A model generated the notes under the pieces. The model was not told the origin of the DNA, did no database searches, and was given only the letters and a program-made list of their open reading frames with translations. Both the position numbers and the translations under genes were made by a program. Positions 37,697-51,300 of a DNA stretch of 64,000 nt are shown in pieces. Position 1 is the stretch's first letter. Every line of letters begins with the position of its first letter. The DNA is from Eutreptiella sp. 'Long Island Sound 2002' (taxonomy: Eukaryota > Euglenozoa > Euglenophyceae > Eutreptiales > Eutreptiaceae): assembly GCA_964036045.1 (NCBI GenBank), contig OZ038382.1, forward strand, positions 42,548,090 through 42,612,089, given 5' to 3'.

Positions 37697-40600
37697 ATGA
37701 AGTGTGGTGATACTTGCCGACACAATATCTCAAAATTGAATTCGGGACTTTCTGTCAAGTTATTGCAGCTCCCCCTTCAGCGTTCCGGGAAGGCATTAGA
37801 AGAAGATTTAGAAGGGGCATGTTCCATATTTTTGCAAAAAAGTTTCATTTTGGTACGCCACATTTATTGGATTTTCAGGTTGCTGCGTGGTGGTTGGCTA
37901 GGCTGTACGCGTGCTTTCGTAAAGTGGCACCTTTCGCCCTACCCGTTGAAGTTTTCGCTCTGGTCCACTGCCACCACACACCCACACTGCCATTGCACCC
38001 CCCGCCACCCCCCCGCGCGCGCGCGCTCGCTCGCCTCGTCTCGTCAAGCCAAGGCATGGCTGGCTTGGCTTGGCATGGTATGGTATGGCTTGGTGTGAGA
38101 GCCAGGTGCTTTCATAATGAAGTGTGGTGATACTTGCCGACACAATATCTCAAAATTGAATACGGGACTTTCTGTCAAGTTATTGCAGCTCCCCCTTCAG
38201 CGTTCCGGGAAGGCATTAGAAGAAAATTTAGAAGGGCCATGTTCCATATTTTTGCAAAAAAGTTTCATTTTGGTACGCCACATTTATTGGATTTTCAGGT
38301 TGCTGCGTGGTGGTTGGCTAGGCTGTACGCGTGCTTTCGTAAAGTGGCACCTTTCGCCCTACCCGTTGAAGTTTTCGCTCTGGTCCACTGCCACCACACA
38401 CCCACACTGCCATTGCACCCCCCGCCACCCCCGCGCGCGCGCGCTCGCTCGCCTCGTCTCGTCAAGCCAAGGCATGGCTGGCTTGGCTTGGCATGGTATG
38501 GTATGGCTTGGTGTGAGAGCCAGGTGCTTTCATAATGAAGTGTGGTGATACTTGCCGACACAATATCTCAAAATTGAATTCGGGACTTTCTGTCAAGTTA
38601 TTGCAGCTCCCCCTTCTGCGTTCCGGGAAGGCATTAGAAGAAGATTTAGAAGGGGCATGTTCCATATTTTTGCAAAAAAGTTTCATTTTGGTACGCCACA
38701 TTTATTGGATTTTCAGGTTGCTGCGTGGTGGTTGGCTAGGCTGTACGCGTGCTTTCGTAAAGTGGCACCTTTCGCCCTACCCGTTGAAGTTTTCGCTCTG
38801 GTCCACTGCCACCACACACCCACACTGCCATTGCACCCCCCGCCACCCCCGCGCGCGCGCGCGCTCGCTCGCCTCGTCTCGTCAAGCCAAGGCATGGCTG
38901 GCTTGGCTTGGCATGGTATGGTATGGCTTGGTGTGAGAGCCAGGTGCTTTCATAATGAAGTGTGGTGATACTTGCCGACACAATATCTCAAAATTGAATT
39001 CGGGACTTTCTGTCAAGTTATTGCAGCCCCCCCTTCAGCGCTCCGGGAAGGCATTAGAAGAAAATTTAGAAGGGGCATGTTCCATATTTTTGCAAAAAAG
39101 TTTCATTTTGGTACGCCACATTTATTGGATTTTCAGGTTGCTGCGTGGTGGTTGGCTAGGCTGTACGCGTGCTTTCGTAAAGTGGCACCTTTCGCCCTAC
39201 CCGTTGAAGTTTTCGCTCTGGTCCACTGCCACCACACACCCACACTGCCATTGCACCCCCCGCCACCCCCGCGCGCGCGCGCTCGCTCGCCTCGTCTCGT
39301 CAAGCCAAGGCATGGCTGGCTTGGCTTGGCATGGTATGGTATGGCTTGGTGTGAGAGCCAGGTGCTTTCATAATGAAGTGTGGTGATACTTGCCGACACA
39401 ATATCTCAAAATTGAATTCGGGACTTTCTGTCAAGTTATTGCAGCTCCCCCTTCAGCGTTCCGGGAAGGCATTAGAAGAAGATTTAGAAGGGGCATGTTC
39501 CATATTTTTGCAAAAAAGTTTCATTTTGGTACGCCACATTTATTGGATTTTCAGGTTGCTGCGTGGTGGTTGGCTAGGCTGTACGCGTGCTTTCGTAAAG
39601 TGGCACCTTTCGCCCTACCCGTTGAAGTTTTCGCTCTGGTCCACTGCCACCACACACCCACACTGCCATTGCACCCCCCGCCACCCCCGCGCGCGCGCGC
39701 GCTCGCTCGCCTCGTCTCGTCAAGCCAAGGCATGGCTGGCTTGGCTTGGCATGGTATGGTATGGCTTGGTGTGAGAGCCAGGTGCTTTCATAATGAAGTG
39801 TGGTGATACTTGCCGACACAATATCTCAAAATTGAATTCGGGACTTTCTGTCAAGTTATTGCAGCTCCCCCTTCAGCGTTCCGGGAAGGCATTAGAAGAA
39901 AATTTAGAAGGGCCATGTTCCATATTTTTGCAAAAAAGTTTCATTTTGGTACGCCACATTTATTGGATTTTCAGGTTGCTGCGTGGTGATTGGCTAGGCT
40001 GTACGCGTGCTTTCGTAAAGTGGCACCTTTCGCCCTACCCGTTGAAGTTTTCGCTCTGGTCCACTGCCACCACACACCCACACTGCCATTGCACCCCCCG
40101 CCACCCCCGCGCGCGCGCGCTCGCTCGCCTCGTCTCGTCAAGCCAAGGCATGGCTGGCTTGGCTTGGCATGGTATGGTATGGCTTGGTGTGAGAGCCAGG
40201 TGCTTTCATAATGAAGTGTGGTGATACTTGCCGACACAATATCTCAAAATTGAATTCGGGACTTTCTGTCAAGTTATTGCAGCTCCCCCTTCTGCGTTCC
40301 GGGAAGGCATTAGAAGAAAATTTAGAAGGGGCATGTTCCATATTTTTGCAAAAAAGTTTCATTTTGGTACGCCACATTTATTGGATTTTCAGGTTGCTGC
40401 GTGGTGGTTGGCTAGGCTGTACGCGTGCTTTCGTAAAGTGGCACCTTTCGCCCTACCCGTTGAAGTTTTCGCTCTGGTCCACTGCCACCACACACCCACA
40501 CTGCCATTGCACCCCCCGCCACCCCCGCGCGCGCGCGCGCTCGCTCGCCTCGTCTCGTCAAGCCAAGGCATGGCTGGCTTGGCTTGGCATGGTATGGTAT

Positions 40601-41050
40601 GGCTTGGTGTGAGAGCCAGGTGCTTTCATAATGAAGTGTGGTGATACTTGCCGACACAATATCTCAAAATTGAATTCGGGACTTTCTGTCAAGTTATTGC
40701 AGCTCCCCCTTCTGCGTTCCGGGAAGGCATTAGAAGAAAATTTAGAAGGGGCATGTTCCATATTTTTGCAAAAAAGTTTCATTTTGGTACGCCACATTTA
40801 TTGGATTTTCAGGTTGCTGCGTGGTGGTTGGCTAGGCTGTACGCGTGCTTTCGTAAAGTGGCACCTTTCGCCCTACCCGTTGAAGTTTTCGCTCTGGTCC
40901 ACTGCCACCACACACCCACACTGCCATTGCACCCCCCGCCACCCCCGCGCGCGCGCGCGCTCGCTCGCCTCGTCTCGTCAAGCCAAGGCATGGCTGGCTT
41001 GGCTTGGCATGGTATGGTATGGCTTGGTGTGAGAGCCAGGTGCTTTCATA
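37697..41050. repeat. Dimeric/tetrameric higher-order patch
   Basis: Starts: 37697, 38117, 38535, 38955, 39373, 39793, 40211, 40631. Lengths alternate 420, 418, 420, 418, 420, 418, then 420, 420. 'agaagattt' marks 37697, 38535 and 39373; 'agggccatg' marks 38117 and 39793; 'cttctgcg' marks 38535, 40211 and 40631. The period is 838 bp for the length pattern and 1676 bp (four monomers) for the ggcc and ctgcg markers. It is shorter and more mixed than repeats A and B, so it is either older or reworked by conversion. Confidence 0.85.
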
Positions 41051-44000
41051 ATGAAGTGTGGTGATACTTGCCGACACAATATCTCAAAATTGAATTCGGG
41101 ACTTTCTGTCAAGTTATTGCAGCTCCCCCTTCAGCGTTCCGGGAAGGCATTAGAAGAAAATTTAGAAGGGGCATGTTCCATATTTTTGCAAAAAAGTTTC
41201 ATTTTGGTACGCCACATTTATTGGATTTTCAGGTTGCTGCGTGGTGGTTGGCTAGGCTGTACGCGTGCTTTCGTAAAGTGGCACCTTTCGCCCTACCCGT
41301 TGAAGTTTTCGCTCTGGTCCACTGCCACCACACACCCACACTGCCATTGCACCCCCCGCCACCCCCGCGCGCGCGCGCGCTCGCTCGCCTCGTCTCGTCA
41401 AGCCAAGGCATGGCTGGCTTGGCTTGGCATGGTATGGTATGGCTTGGTGTGAGAGCCAGGTGCTTTGATAATGAAGTGTGGTGATACTTGCCGACACAAT
41501 ATCTCAAAATTGAATTCGGGACTTTCTGTCAAGTTATTGCAGCTCCCCCTTCAGCGTTCCGGGAAGGCATTAGAAGAAAATTTAGAAGGGGCATGTTCCA
41601 TATTTTTGCAAAAAAGTTTCATTTTGGTACGCCACATTTATTGGATTTTCAGGTTGCTGCGTGGTGGTTGGCTAGGCTGTACGCGTGCTTTCGTAAAGTG
41701 GCACCTTTCGCCCTACCCGTTGAAGTTTTCGCTCTGGTCCACTGCCACCACACACCCACACTGCCATTGCACCCCCCGCCACCCCCGCGCGCGCGCGCGC
41801 TCGCTCGCCTCGTCTCGTCAAGCCAAGGCATGGCTGGCTTGGCTTGGCATGGTATGGTATGGCTTGGTGTGAGAGCCAGGTGCTTTCATAATGAAGTGTG
41901 GTGATACTTGCCGACACAATATCTCAAAATTGAATTCGGGACTTTGTGTCAAGTTATTGCAGCCCCCCCTTCAGCGTTCCGGGAAGGCATTAGAAGAAAA
42001 TTTAGAAGGGGCATGTTCCATATTTTTGCAAAAAAGTTTCATTTTGGTACGCCACATTTATTGGATTTTCAGGTTGCTGCGTGGTGGTTGGCTAGGCTGT
42101 ACGCGTGCTTTCGTAAAGTGGCACCTTTCGCCCTACCCGTTGAAGTTTTCGCTCTAGTCCACTGCCACCACACACCCACACTGCCATTGCACCCCCCGCC
42201 ACCCCCGCGCGCGCGCGCGCTCGCTCGCCTCGTCTCGTCAAGCCAAGGCATGGCTGGCTTGGCTTGGCATGGTATGGTATGGCTTGCTGTGAGAGCCAGG
42301 TGCTTTGATAATGAAGTGTGGTGATACTTGCCGACACAATATCTCAAAATTGAATTCGGGACTTTCTGTCAAGTTATTGCAGCTCCCCCTTCAGCGTTCC
42401 GGGAAGGCATTAGAAAAAAATTTAGAAGGGGCATGTTCCATATTTTTGCAAAAAAGTTTCATTTTGGTACGCCACATTTATTGGATTTTCAGGTTGCTGC
42501 GTGGTGGTTGGCTAGGCTGTACGCGTGCTTTCGTAAAGTGGCACCTTTCGCCCTACCCGTTGAAGTTTTCGCTCTGGTCCACTGCCACCACACACCAACA
42601 CTTCCATTGCACCCCCCGCCACCCCCGCGCGCGCGCGCGCTCGCTCGCCTCGTCTCGTCAAGCCAAGGCATGGCTGGCCTGGCTTGGCATGGTATGGTAT
42701 GGCTTGGTGTGAGAGCCAGGTGCTTTCATAATGAAGTGTGGTGATACTTGCCGACACAATATCTCAAAATTGAATTCGGGACTTTCTGTCAAGTTATTGC
42801 AGCTCCCCCTTCAGCATTCCGGGAAGGCATTAGAAGAAAATTTAGAAGGGGCATGTTCCATATTTTTGCAAAAAAGTTTCATTTTGGTACGCCACATTTA
42901 TTGGATTTTCAGGTTGCTGCGTGGTGGTTGGCTAGGCTGTACGCGTGCTTTCGTAAAGTGGCACCTTTCGCCCTACCCGTTGAAGCTTTCGCTCTGGTCC
43001 ACTGCCACCACACACCCACACTGCCATTGCACCCCCCGCCACCCCCGCGCGCGCGCGCGCTCGCTCGCCTCGTTTCGTCAAGCCAAGGCATGGCTGGCTT
43101 GGCTTGGCATGGTATGGTATGGCTTGGTGTGAGAGCCAGGTGCTTTCATAATGAAGTGTGGTGATACTTGCCGACACAATATCTCAAAGTTGAATTCGGG
43201 ACTTTCTGTCAAGTTATTGCAGCTCCCCCTTCAGCGTTCCGGGAAGGCATTAGAAGAAAATTTAGAAGGGGCATGTTCCATATTTTTGCAAAAAGGTTTC
43301 ATTTTGGTACGCCACATTTATTGGATTTTCAGGTTGCTGCGTGGTGGTTGGCTAGGCTGTACGCGTGCTTTCGTAAAGTGGCACCTTTCGCCCTACCCGT
43401 TGAAGTTTTCGCTCTGGTCCACTGCCACCACACACCAACACTGCCATTGCACCCCCCGCCACCCCCGCGCGCGCGCGCGCTCGCTCGCCTCGTCTCGTCA
43501 AGCCAAGGCATGGCTGGCTTGGCTTGGCATGGTATGGTATGGCTTGGTGTGAGAGCCAGGTGCTTTCATAATGAAGTGTGGTGATACTTGCCGACACAAT
43601 ATCTCAAAATTGAATTCGGGACTTTCTGTCAAGTTATTGCAGCTCCCCCTTCAGCGTTCCGGGAAGGCATTAGAAGAAAATTTAGAAGGGGCATGTTCCA
43701 TATTTTTGCAAAAAAGTTTCATTTTGGTACGCCACATTTATTGGATTTTCAGGTTGCTGCGTGGTGGTTGGCTAGGCTGTACGCGTGCTTTCGTAAAGTG
43801 GCACCTTTCGCCCTACCCGTTGAAGTTTTCGCTCTGGTCCACTGCCACCACACAGCCACACTGCCATTGCACCCCCCGCCAACCCCGCGCGCGCGCGCGC
43901 TCGCTCGCCTCGTCTCGTCAAGCCAAGGCATGGCTGGCTTGGCTTGGCATGGTATGGTATGGCTTGGTGTGAGAGCCAGGTGCTTTCATAATGAAGTGTG

Positions 44001-45037
44001 GTGATACTTGCCGACACAATATCTCAAAATTGAATTCGGGACTTTCTGTCAAGTTATTGCAGCTCCCCCTTCAGCGTTCCGGGAAGGCATTAGAAGAAAA
44101 TTTAGAAGGGGCATGTTTCATATTTTTGCAAAAAAGTTTCATTTTGGTACGCCACATTTATTGGATTTTCAGGTTGCTGCGTGGTGGTTGGCTAGGCTGT
44201 ACGCGTGCTTTCGTAAAGTGGCACCTTTCGCCCTACCCGTTGAAGTTTTCGCTCTGGTCCACTGCCACCACACACCCACACTGCCATTGCACCCCCCGCC
44301 ACCCCCGCGCGCGCGCGCGCTCGCTCGCCTCGTCTCGTCAAGCCAAGGCATGGCTGGCTTGGCTTGGCATGGTATGGTATGGCTTGGTGTGAGAGCCAGG
44401 TGCTTTCATAATGAAGTGTGGTGATACTTGCCGACACAATATCTCAAAACTGAATTCGGGACTTTCTGTCAAGTTATTGCAGCTCCCCCTTCAGCGTTCC
44501 GGGAAGGCATTAGAAGAAAATTTAGAAGGGGCATGTTCCATATTTTTGCAAAAAAGTTTCATTTTGGTACGCCACATTTATTGGATTTTCAGGTTGCTGC
44601 GTGGTGGTTGGCTAGGCTGTACGCGTGCTTTCGTAAAGTGGCACCTTTCGCCCTACCCGTTGAAGTTTTCGCTCTGGTCCACTGCCACCACACACCCACA
44701 CTGCCATTGCACCCCCCGCCACCCCCGCGCGCGCGCGCGCTCGCTCGCCTCGTCTCGTCAAGCCAAGGCATGGCTGGCTTGGCTTGGCATGGTATGGTAT
44801 GGCTTGGTGTGAGAGCCAGGTGCTTTCATAATGAAGTGTGGTGATACTTGCCGACACAATATCTCAAAATTGAATTCGGGACTTTGTGTCAAGTTATTGC
44901 AGCCCCCCCTTCAGCGTTCCGGGAAGGCATTAGAAGAAAATTTAGAAGGGGCATGTTCCATATTTTTGCAAAAAAGTTTCATTTTGGTACGCCACATTTA
45001 TTGGATTTTCAGGTTGCTGCGTGGTGGTTGGCTAGGC
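41051..45037. repeat. Satellite block 4 with a 7-monomer echo
   Basis: Starts: 41051, 41471, 41891, 42311, 42731, 43151, 43571, 43991, 44411 and 44831 (first half). The pair 41891-42311 shares with the pair 44831-45251 'actttgtgtc', 'gcagcccccc', 'tttgataatg' at the boundary, 'tagaaaaaaattt' and 'cttccattgc'. The offset is 2940 bp, exactly seven 420-bp units, but each pair also has its own changes (for example 'gctctagtcc' and 'cttgctgtgag' at 41891). The copy at 43571 has 'cacagccac' and 'gccaacccc'; 44411 has 'aaaactgaa'. Confidence 0.85.
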
Positions 45038-48000
45038 CGTACGCGTGCTTTCGTAAAGTGGCACCTTTCGCCCTACCCGTTGAAGTTTTCGCTCTGGTCC
45101 ACTGCCACCACACACCCACACTGCCATTGCACCCCCCGCCACCCCCGCGCGCGCGCGCGCTCGCTCGCCTCGTCTCGTCAAGCCAATGCATGGCTGGCTT
45201 GGCTTGGCATGGTATGGTATGGCTTGGTGTGAGAGCCAGGTGCTTTGATAATGAAGTGTGGTGATACTTGCCGACACAATATCTCAAAACTGAATTCGGG
45301 ACTTTCTGTGAAGTTATTGCAGCTCCCCCTTCAGCGTTCCGGGAAGGCATTAGAAAAAAATTTAGAAGGGGCATGTTCCATATTTTTGCAAAAAAGTTTC
45401 ATTTTGGTACGCCACATTTATTGGATTTTCAGGTTGCTGCGTGGTGGTTGGCTAGGCTGTACGCGTGCTTTCGTAAAGTGGCACCTTTCGCCCTACCCGT
45501 TGAAGTTTTCGCTCTGGTCCACTGCCACCACACACCCACACTTCCATTGCACCCCCCGCCACCCCCGCGCGCGCGCGCGCTCGCTCGCCTCGTCTCGTCA
45601 AGCCAAGGCATGGCTGGCTTGGCTTGGCATGGTATGGTATGGCTTGGTGTGAGAGCCAGGTGCTTTCATAATGAAGTGTGGTGATACTTGCCGACACAAT
45701 ATCTCAAAATTGAATTCGGGACTTTCTGTCAAGTTATTGCAGCTCCCCCTTCAGCGTTCCGGGAAGGCATTAGAAGAAAATTTAGAAGGGGCATGTTCCA
45801 TATTTTTGCAAAAAAGTTTCATTTTGGTACGCCACATTTATTGGATTTTCAGGTTGCTGCGTGGTGGTTGGCTAGGCTGTACGCGTGCTTTCGTAAAGTG
45901 GCACCCTTCGCCCTACCCGTTGAAGTTTTCGCTCTGGTCCACTGCCACCACAGACCCACACTGCCATTGCACCCCCTGCCACCCCCGCGCGCGCGCGCTC
46001 GCTCGCCTCGTCTCGTCAAGCCAAGGCATGGCTGGCTTGGCTTGGCATGGTATGGTATGGCTTGGTGTGAGAGCCAGGTGCTTTCATAATGAAGTGTGGT
46101 GATACTTGCCGACACAATATCTCAAAATTGAATTCGGGACTTTCTGTCAAGTTATTGCAGCCCCCCCTTCAGCGTTCCGGGAAGGCATTAGAAGAAAATT
46201 TAGAAGGGGCATGTTCCATATTTTTGCAAAAAAGTTTCATTTTGGTACGCCACATTTATTGGATTTTCAGGTTGCTGCGTGGTGGTTGGCTAGGCTGTAC
46301 GCGTGCTTTCGTAAAGTGGCACCTTTCGCCCTACCCGTTGAAGTTTTCGCTCTGGTCCACTGCCACCACACACCCACACTGCCATTGCACCCCCCGCCAC
46401 CCCCGCGCGCGCGCGCGCTCGCTCGCCTCGTCTCGTCAAGCCAAGGCATGGCTGGCTTGGCTTGGCATGGTATGGTATGGCTTGGTGTGAGAGCCAGGTG
46501 CTTTCATAATGAAGTGTGGTGATACTTGCCGACACAATATCTGAAAATTGAATTCGGGACTTTCTGTCAAGTTATTGCAGCTCCCCCTTCAGCGTTCCGG
46601 GAAGGCATTAGAAGAAAATTTAGAAGGGGCATGTTCCATATTTTTGCAAAAAAGTTTCATTTTGGTACGCCACATTTATTGGATTTTCAGGTTGCTGCGT
46701 GGTGGTTGGCTAGGCTGTACGCGTGCTTTCGTAAAGTGGCACCTTTCGCCCTACCCGTTGAAGTTTTCGCTCTGGTCCACTGCCACCACACACCCACACT
46801 GCCATTGCACCCCCCGCCACCCCCGCGCGCGCGCGCTCGCTCGCCTCGTCTCGTCAAGCCAAGGCATGGCTGGCTTGGCTTGGCATGGTATGGTATGGCT
46901 TGGTGTGAGAGCCAGGTGCTTTCATAATGAAGTGTGGTGATACTTGCCGACACAATATCTCAAAATTGAATTCGGGACTTTCTGTCAAGTTATTGCAGCC
47001 CCCCCTTCAGCGTTCCGGGAAGGCATTAGAAGAAAATTTAGAAGGGGCATGTTCCATATTTTTGCAAAAAAGTTTCATTTTGGTACGCCACATTTATTGG
47101 ATTTTCAGGTTGCTGCGTGGTGGTTGGCTAGGCTGTACGCGTGCTTTCGTAAAGTGGCACCTTTCGCCCTACCCGTTGAAGTTTTCGCTCTGGTCCACTG
47201 CCACCACACACCCACACTGCCATTGCACCCCCCGCCGACCCCGCGCGCGCGCGCGCTCGCTCGCCTCGTCTCGTCAAGCCAAGGCATGGCTGGCTTGGCT
47301 TGGCATGGTATGGTATGGCTTGGTGTGAGAGCCAGGTGCTTTCATAATGAAGTGTGGTGATACTTGCCGACACAATATCTCAAAATTGAATTCGGGACTT
47401 TCTGTCAAGTTATTGCAGCTCCCCCTTCAGCGTTCCGGGAAGGCATTAGAAGAAAATTTAGAAGGGGCATGTTCCATATTTTTGCAAAAAAGTTTCATTT
47501 TGGTACGCCACATTTATTGGATTTTCAGGTTGCTGCGTGGTGGTTGGCTAGGCTGTACGCGTGCTTTCGTAAAGTGGCACCTTTCGCCCTACCCGTTGAA
47601 GTTTTCGCTCTGGTCCACTGCCACCACACACCCACACTGCCATTGCACCCCCCGCCACCCCCGCGCGCGCGCGCGCTCGCTCGCCTCGTCTCGTCAAGCC
47701 AAGGCATGGCTGGCTTGGCTTGGCATGGTATGGTATGGCTTGGTGTGAGAGCCAGGTGCTTTCATAATGAAGTGTGGTGATACTTGCCGACACAATATCT
47801 CAAAATTGAATTCGGGACTTTCTGTCAAGTTATTGCAGCTCCCCCTTCAGCGTTCCGGGAAGGCATTAGAAGAAAATTTAGAAGGGGCATGTTCCATATT
47901 TTTGCAAAAAAGTTTCATTTTGGTACGCCACATTTATTGGATTTTCAGGTTGCTGCGTGGTGGTTGGCTAGGCTGTACGCGTGCTTTCGTAAAGTGGCAC

Positions 48001-48390
48001 CTTTCGCCCTACCCGTTGAAGTTTTCGCTCTGGTCCACTGCCAGCACACACCCACACTGCCATTGCACCCCCCGCCACCCCCCCGCGCGCGCGCGCTCGC
48101 TCGCCTCGTCTCGTCAAGCCAAGGCATGGCTGGCTTGGCTTGGCATGGTATAGTATGGCTGGTGAGAGCCAGGTGCTTTGATAATGAAGTGTGGTGATAC
48201 TTGCCGACACAATATCTCAAAATTGAATTCGGGACTTTCTGTCAAGTTATTGCAGCTCCCCCTTCAGCGTTCCGGGAAGGCATTAGAAGAAAATTTAGAA
48301 GGGGTATGTTCCATATTTTTGCAAAAAAATTTCATTTTGGTACGCCACATTTATTGGATTTTCAGGTTGCTGCGTGGTGGTTGGCTAGGC
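45038..48390. repeat. Higher-order repeat B, copy 1 (8 monomers, 3353 bp)
   Basis: The unit runs from the second half of the monomer at 44831 through those at 45251, 45671, 46089, 46509, 46927, 47347 and 47767 into the first half of 48184. Markers in order: 'ggccgtacg' and 'agccaatgc'; 'aaaactgaa', 'gtgaagtt', 'cttccattgc'; 'gcacccttcg', 'cacagaccc', 'ccctgccac'; 'gcagcccccc'; 'atctgaaaat'; 'cgccgacccc'; 'ccagcacac', 'tatagtatgg' and a 3-base loss (417 bp); 'ggggtatg' and A7. The left breakpoint lies between 44977 and 45037. Confidence 0.95.
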
Positions 48391-51300
48391 CGTACGCGTG
48401 CTTTCGTAAAGTGGCACCTTTCGCCCTACCCGTTGAAGTTTTCGCTCTGGTCCACTGCCACCACACACCCACACTGCCATTGCACCCCCCGCCACCCCCG
48501 CGCGCGCGCGCGCTCGCTCGCCTCGTCTCGTCAAGCCAATGCATGGCTGGCTTGGCTTGGCATGGTATGGTATGGCTTGGTGTGAGAGCCAGGTGCTTTG
48601 ATAATGAAGTGTGGTGATACTTGCCGACACAATATCTCAAAACTGAATTCGGGACTTTCTGTGAAGTTATTGCAGCTCCCCCTTCAGCGTTCCGGGAAGG
48701 CATTAGAAAAAAATTTAGAAGGGGCATGTTCCATATTTTTGCAAAAAAGTTTCATTTTGGTACGCCACATTTATTGGATTTTCAGGTTGCTGCGTGGTGG
48801 TTGGCTAGGCTGTACGCGTGCTTTCGTAAAGTGGCACCTTTCGCCCTACCCGTTGAAGTTTTCGCTCTGGTCCACTGCCACCACACACCCACACTTCCAT
48901 TGCACCCCCCGCCACCCCCGCGCGCGCGCGCGCTCGCTCGCCTCGTCTCGTCAAGCCAAGGCATGGCTGGCTTGGCTTGGCATGGTATGGTATGGCTTGG
49001 TGTGAGAGCCAGGTGCTTTCATAATGAAGTGTGGTGATACTTGCCGACACAATATCTCAAAATTGAATTCGGGACTTTCTGTCAAGTTATTGCAGCTCCC
49101 CCTTCAGCGTTCCGGGAAGGCATTAGAAGAAAATTTAGAAGGGGCATGTTCCATATTTTTGCAAAAAAGTTTCATTTTGGTACGCCACATTTATTGGATT
49201 TTCAGGTTGCTGCGTGGTGGTTGGCTAGGCTGTACGCGTGCTTTCGTAAAGTGGCACCCTTCGCCCTACCCGTTGAAGTTTTCGCTCTGGTCCACTGCCA
49301 CCACAGACCCACACTGCCATTGCACCCCCTGCCACCCCCGCGCGCGCGCGCTCGCTCGCCTCGTCTCGTCAAGCCAAGGCATGGCTGGCTTGGCTTGGCA
49401 TGGTATGGTATGGCTTGGTGTGAGAGCCAGGTGCTTTCATAATGAAGTGTGGTGATACTTGCCGACACAATATCTCAAAATTGAATTCGGGACTTTCTGT
49501 CAAGTTATTGCAGCCCCCCCTTCAGCGTTCCGGGAAGGCATTAGAAGAAAATTTAGAAGGGGCATGTTCCATATTTTTGCAAAAAAGTTTCATTTTGGTA
49601 CGCCACATTTATTGGATTTTCAGGTTGCTGCGTGGTGGTTGGCTAGGCTGTACGCGTGCTTTCGTAAAGTGGCACCTTTCGCCCTACCCGTTGAAGTTTT
49701 CGCTCTGGTCCACTGCCACCACACACCCACACTGCCATTGCACCCCCCGCCACCCCCGCGCGCGCGCGCGCTCGCTCGCCTCGTCTCGTCAAGCCAAGGC
49801 ATGGCTGGCTTGGCTTGGCATGGTATGGTATGGCTTGGTGTGAGAGCCAGGTGCTTTCATAATGAAGTGTGGTGATACTTGCCGACACAATATCTGAAAA
49901 TTGAATTCGGGACTTTCTGTCAAGTTATTGCAGCTCCCCCTTCAGCGTTCCGGGAAGGCATTAGAAGAAAATTTAGAAGGGGCATGTTCCATATTTTTGC
50001 AAAAAAGTTTCATTTTGGTACGCCACATTTATTGGATTTTCAGGTTGCTGCGTGGTGGTTGGCTAGGCTGTACGCGTGCTTTCGTAAAGTGGCACCTTTC
50101 GCCCTACCCGTTGAAGTTTTCGCTCTGGTCCACTGCCACCACACACCCACACTGCCATTGCACCCCCCGCCACCCCCGCGCGCGCGCGCTCGCTCGCCTC
50201 GTCTCGTCAAGCCAAGGCATGGCTGGCTTGGCTTGGCATGGTATGGTATGGCTTGGTGTGAGAGCCAGGTGCTTTCATAATGAAGTGTGGTGATACTTGC
50301 CGACACAATATCTCAAAATTGAATTCGGGACTTTCTGTCAAGTTATTGCAGCCCCCCCTTCAGCGTTCCGGGAAGGCATTAGAAGAAAATTTAGAAGGGG
50401 CATGTTCCATATTTTTGCAAAAAAGTTTCATTTTGGTACGCCACATTTATTGGATTTTCAGGTTGCTGCGTGGTGGTTGGCTAGGCTGTACGCGTGCTTT
50501 CGTAAAGTGGCACCTTTCGCCCTACCCGTTGAAGTTTTCGCTCTGGTCCACTGCCACCACACACCCACACTGCCATTGCACCCCCCGCCGACCCCGCGCG
50601 CGCGCGCGCTCGCTCGCCTCGTCTCGTCAAGCCAAGGCATGGCTGGCTTGGCTTGGCATGGTATGGTATGGCTTGGTGTGAGAGCCAGGTGCTTTCATAA
50701 TGAAGTGTGGTGATACTTGCCGACACAATATCTCAAAATTGAATTCGGGACTTTCTGTCAAGTTATTGCAGCTCCCCCTTCAGCGTTCCGGGAAGGCATT
50801 AGAAGAAAATTTAGAAGGGGCATGTTCCATATTTTTGCAAAAAAGTTTCATTTTGGTACGCCACATTTATTGGATTTTCAGGTTGCTGCGTGGTGGTTGG
50901 CTAGGCTGTACGCGTGCTTTCGTAAAGTGGCACCTTTCGCCCTACCCGTTGAAGTTTTCGCTCTGGTCCACTGCCACCACACACCCACACTGCCATTGCA
51001 CCCCCCGCCACCCCCGCGCGCGCGCGCGCTCGCTCGCCTCGTCTCGTCAAGCCAAGGCATGGCTGGCTTGGCTTGGCATGGTATGGTATGGCTTGGTGTG
51101 AGAGCCAGGTGCTTTCATAATGAAGTGTGGTGATACTTGCCGACACAATATCTCAAAATTGAATTCGGGACTTTCTGTCAAGTTATTGCAGCTCCCCCTT
51201 CAGCGTTCCGGGAAGGCATTAGAAGAAAATTTAGAAGGGGCATGTTCCATATTTTTGCAAAAAAGTTTCATTTTGGTACGCCACATTTATTGGATTTTCA

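Noticed and set aside
45009-45374. A longer minus-strand frame of about 121 codons crossing a monomer boundary (also at 48362-48727)
   Set aside because: It arises only because private substitutions remove stops in two chimaeric or variant monomers, and its second occurrence is the duplicated copy in repeat B. There is no start context or family resemblance.
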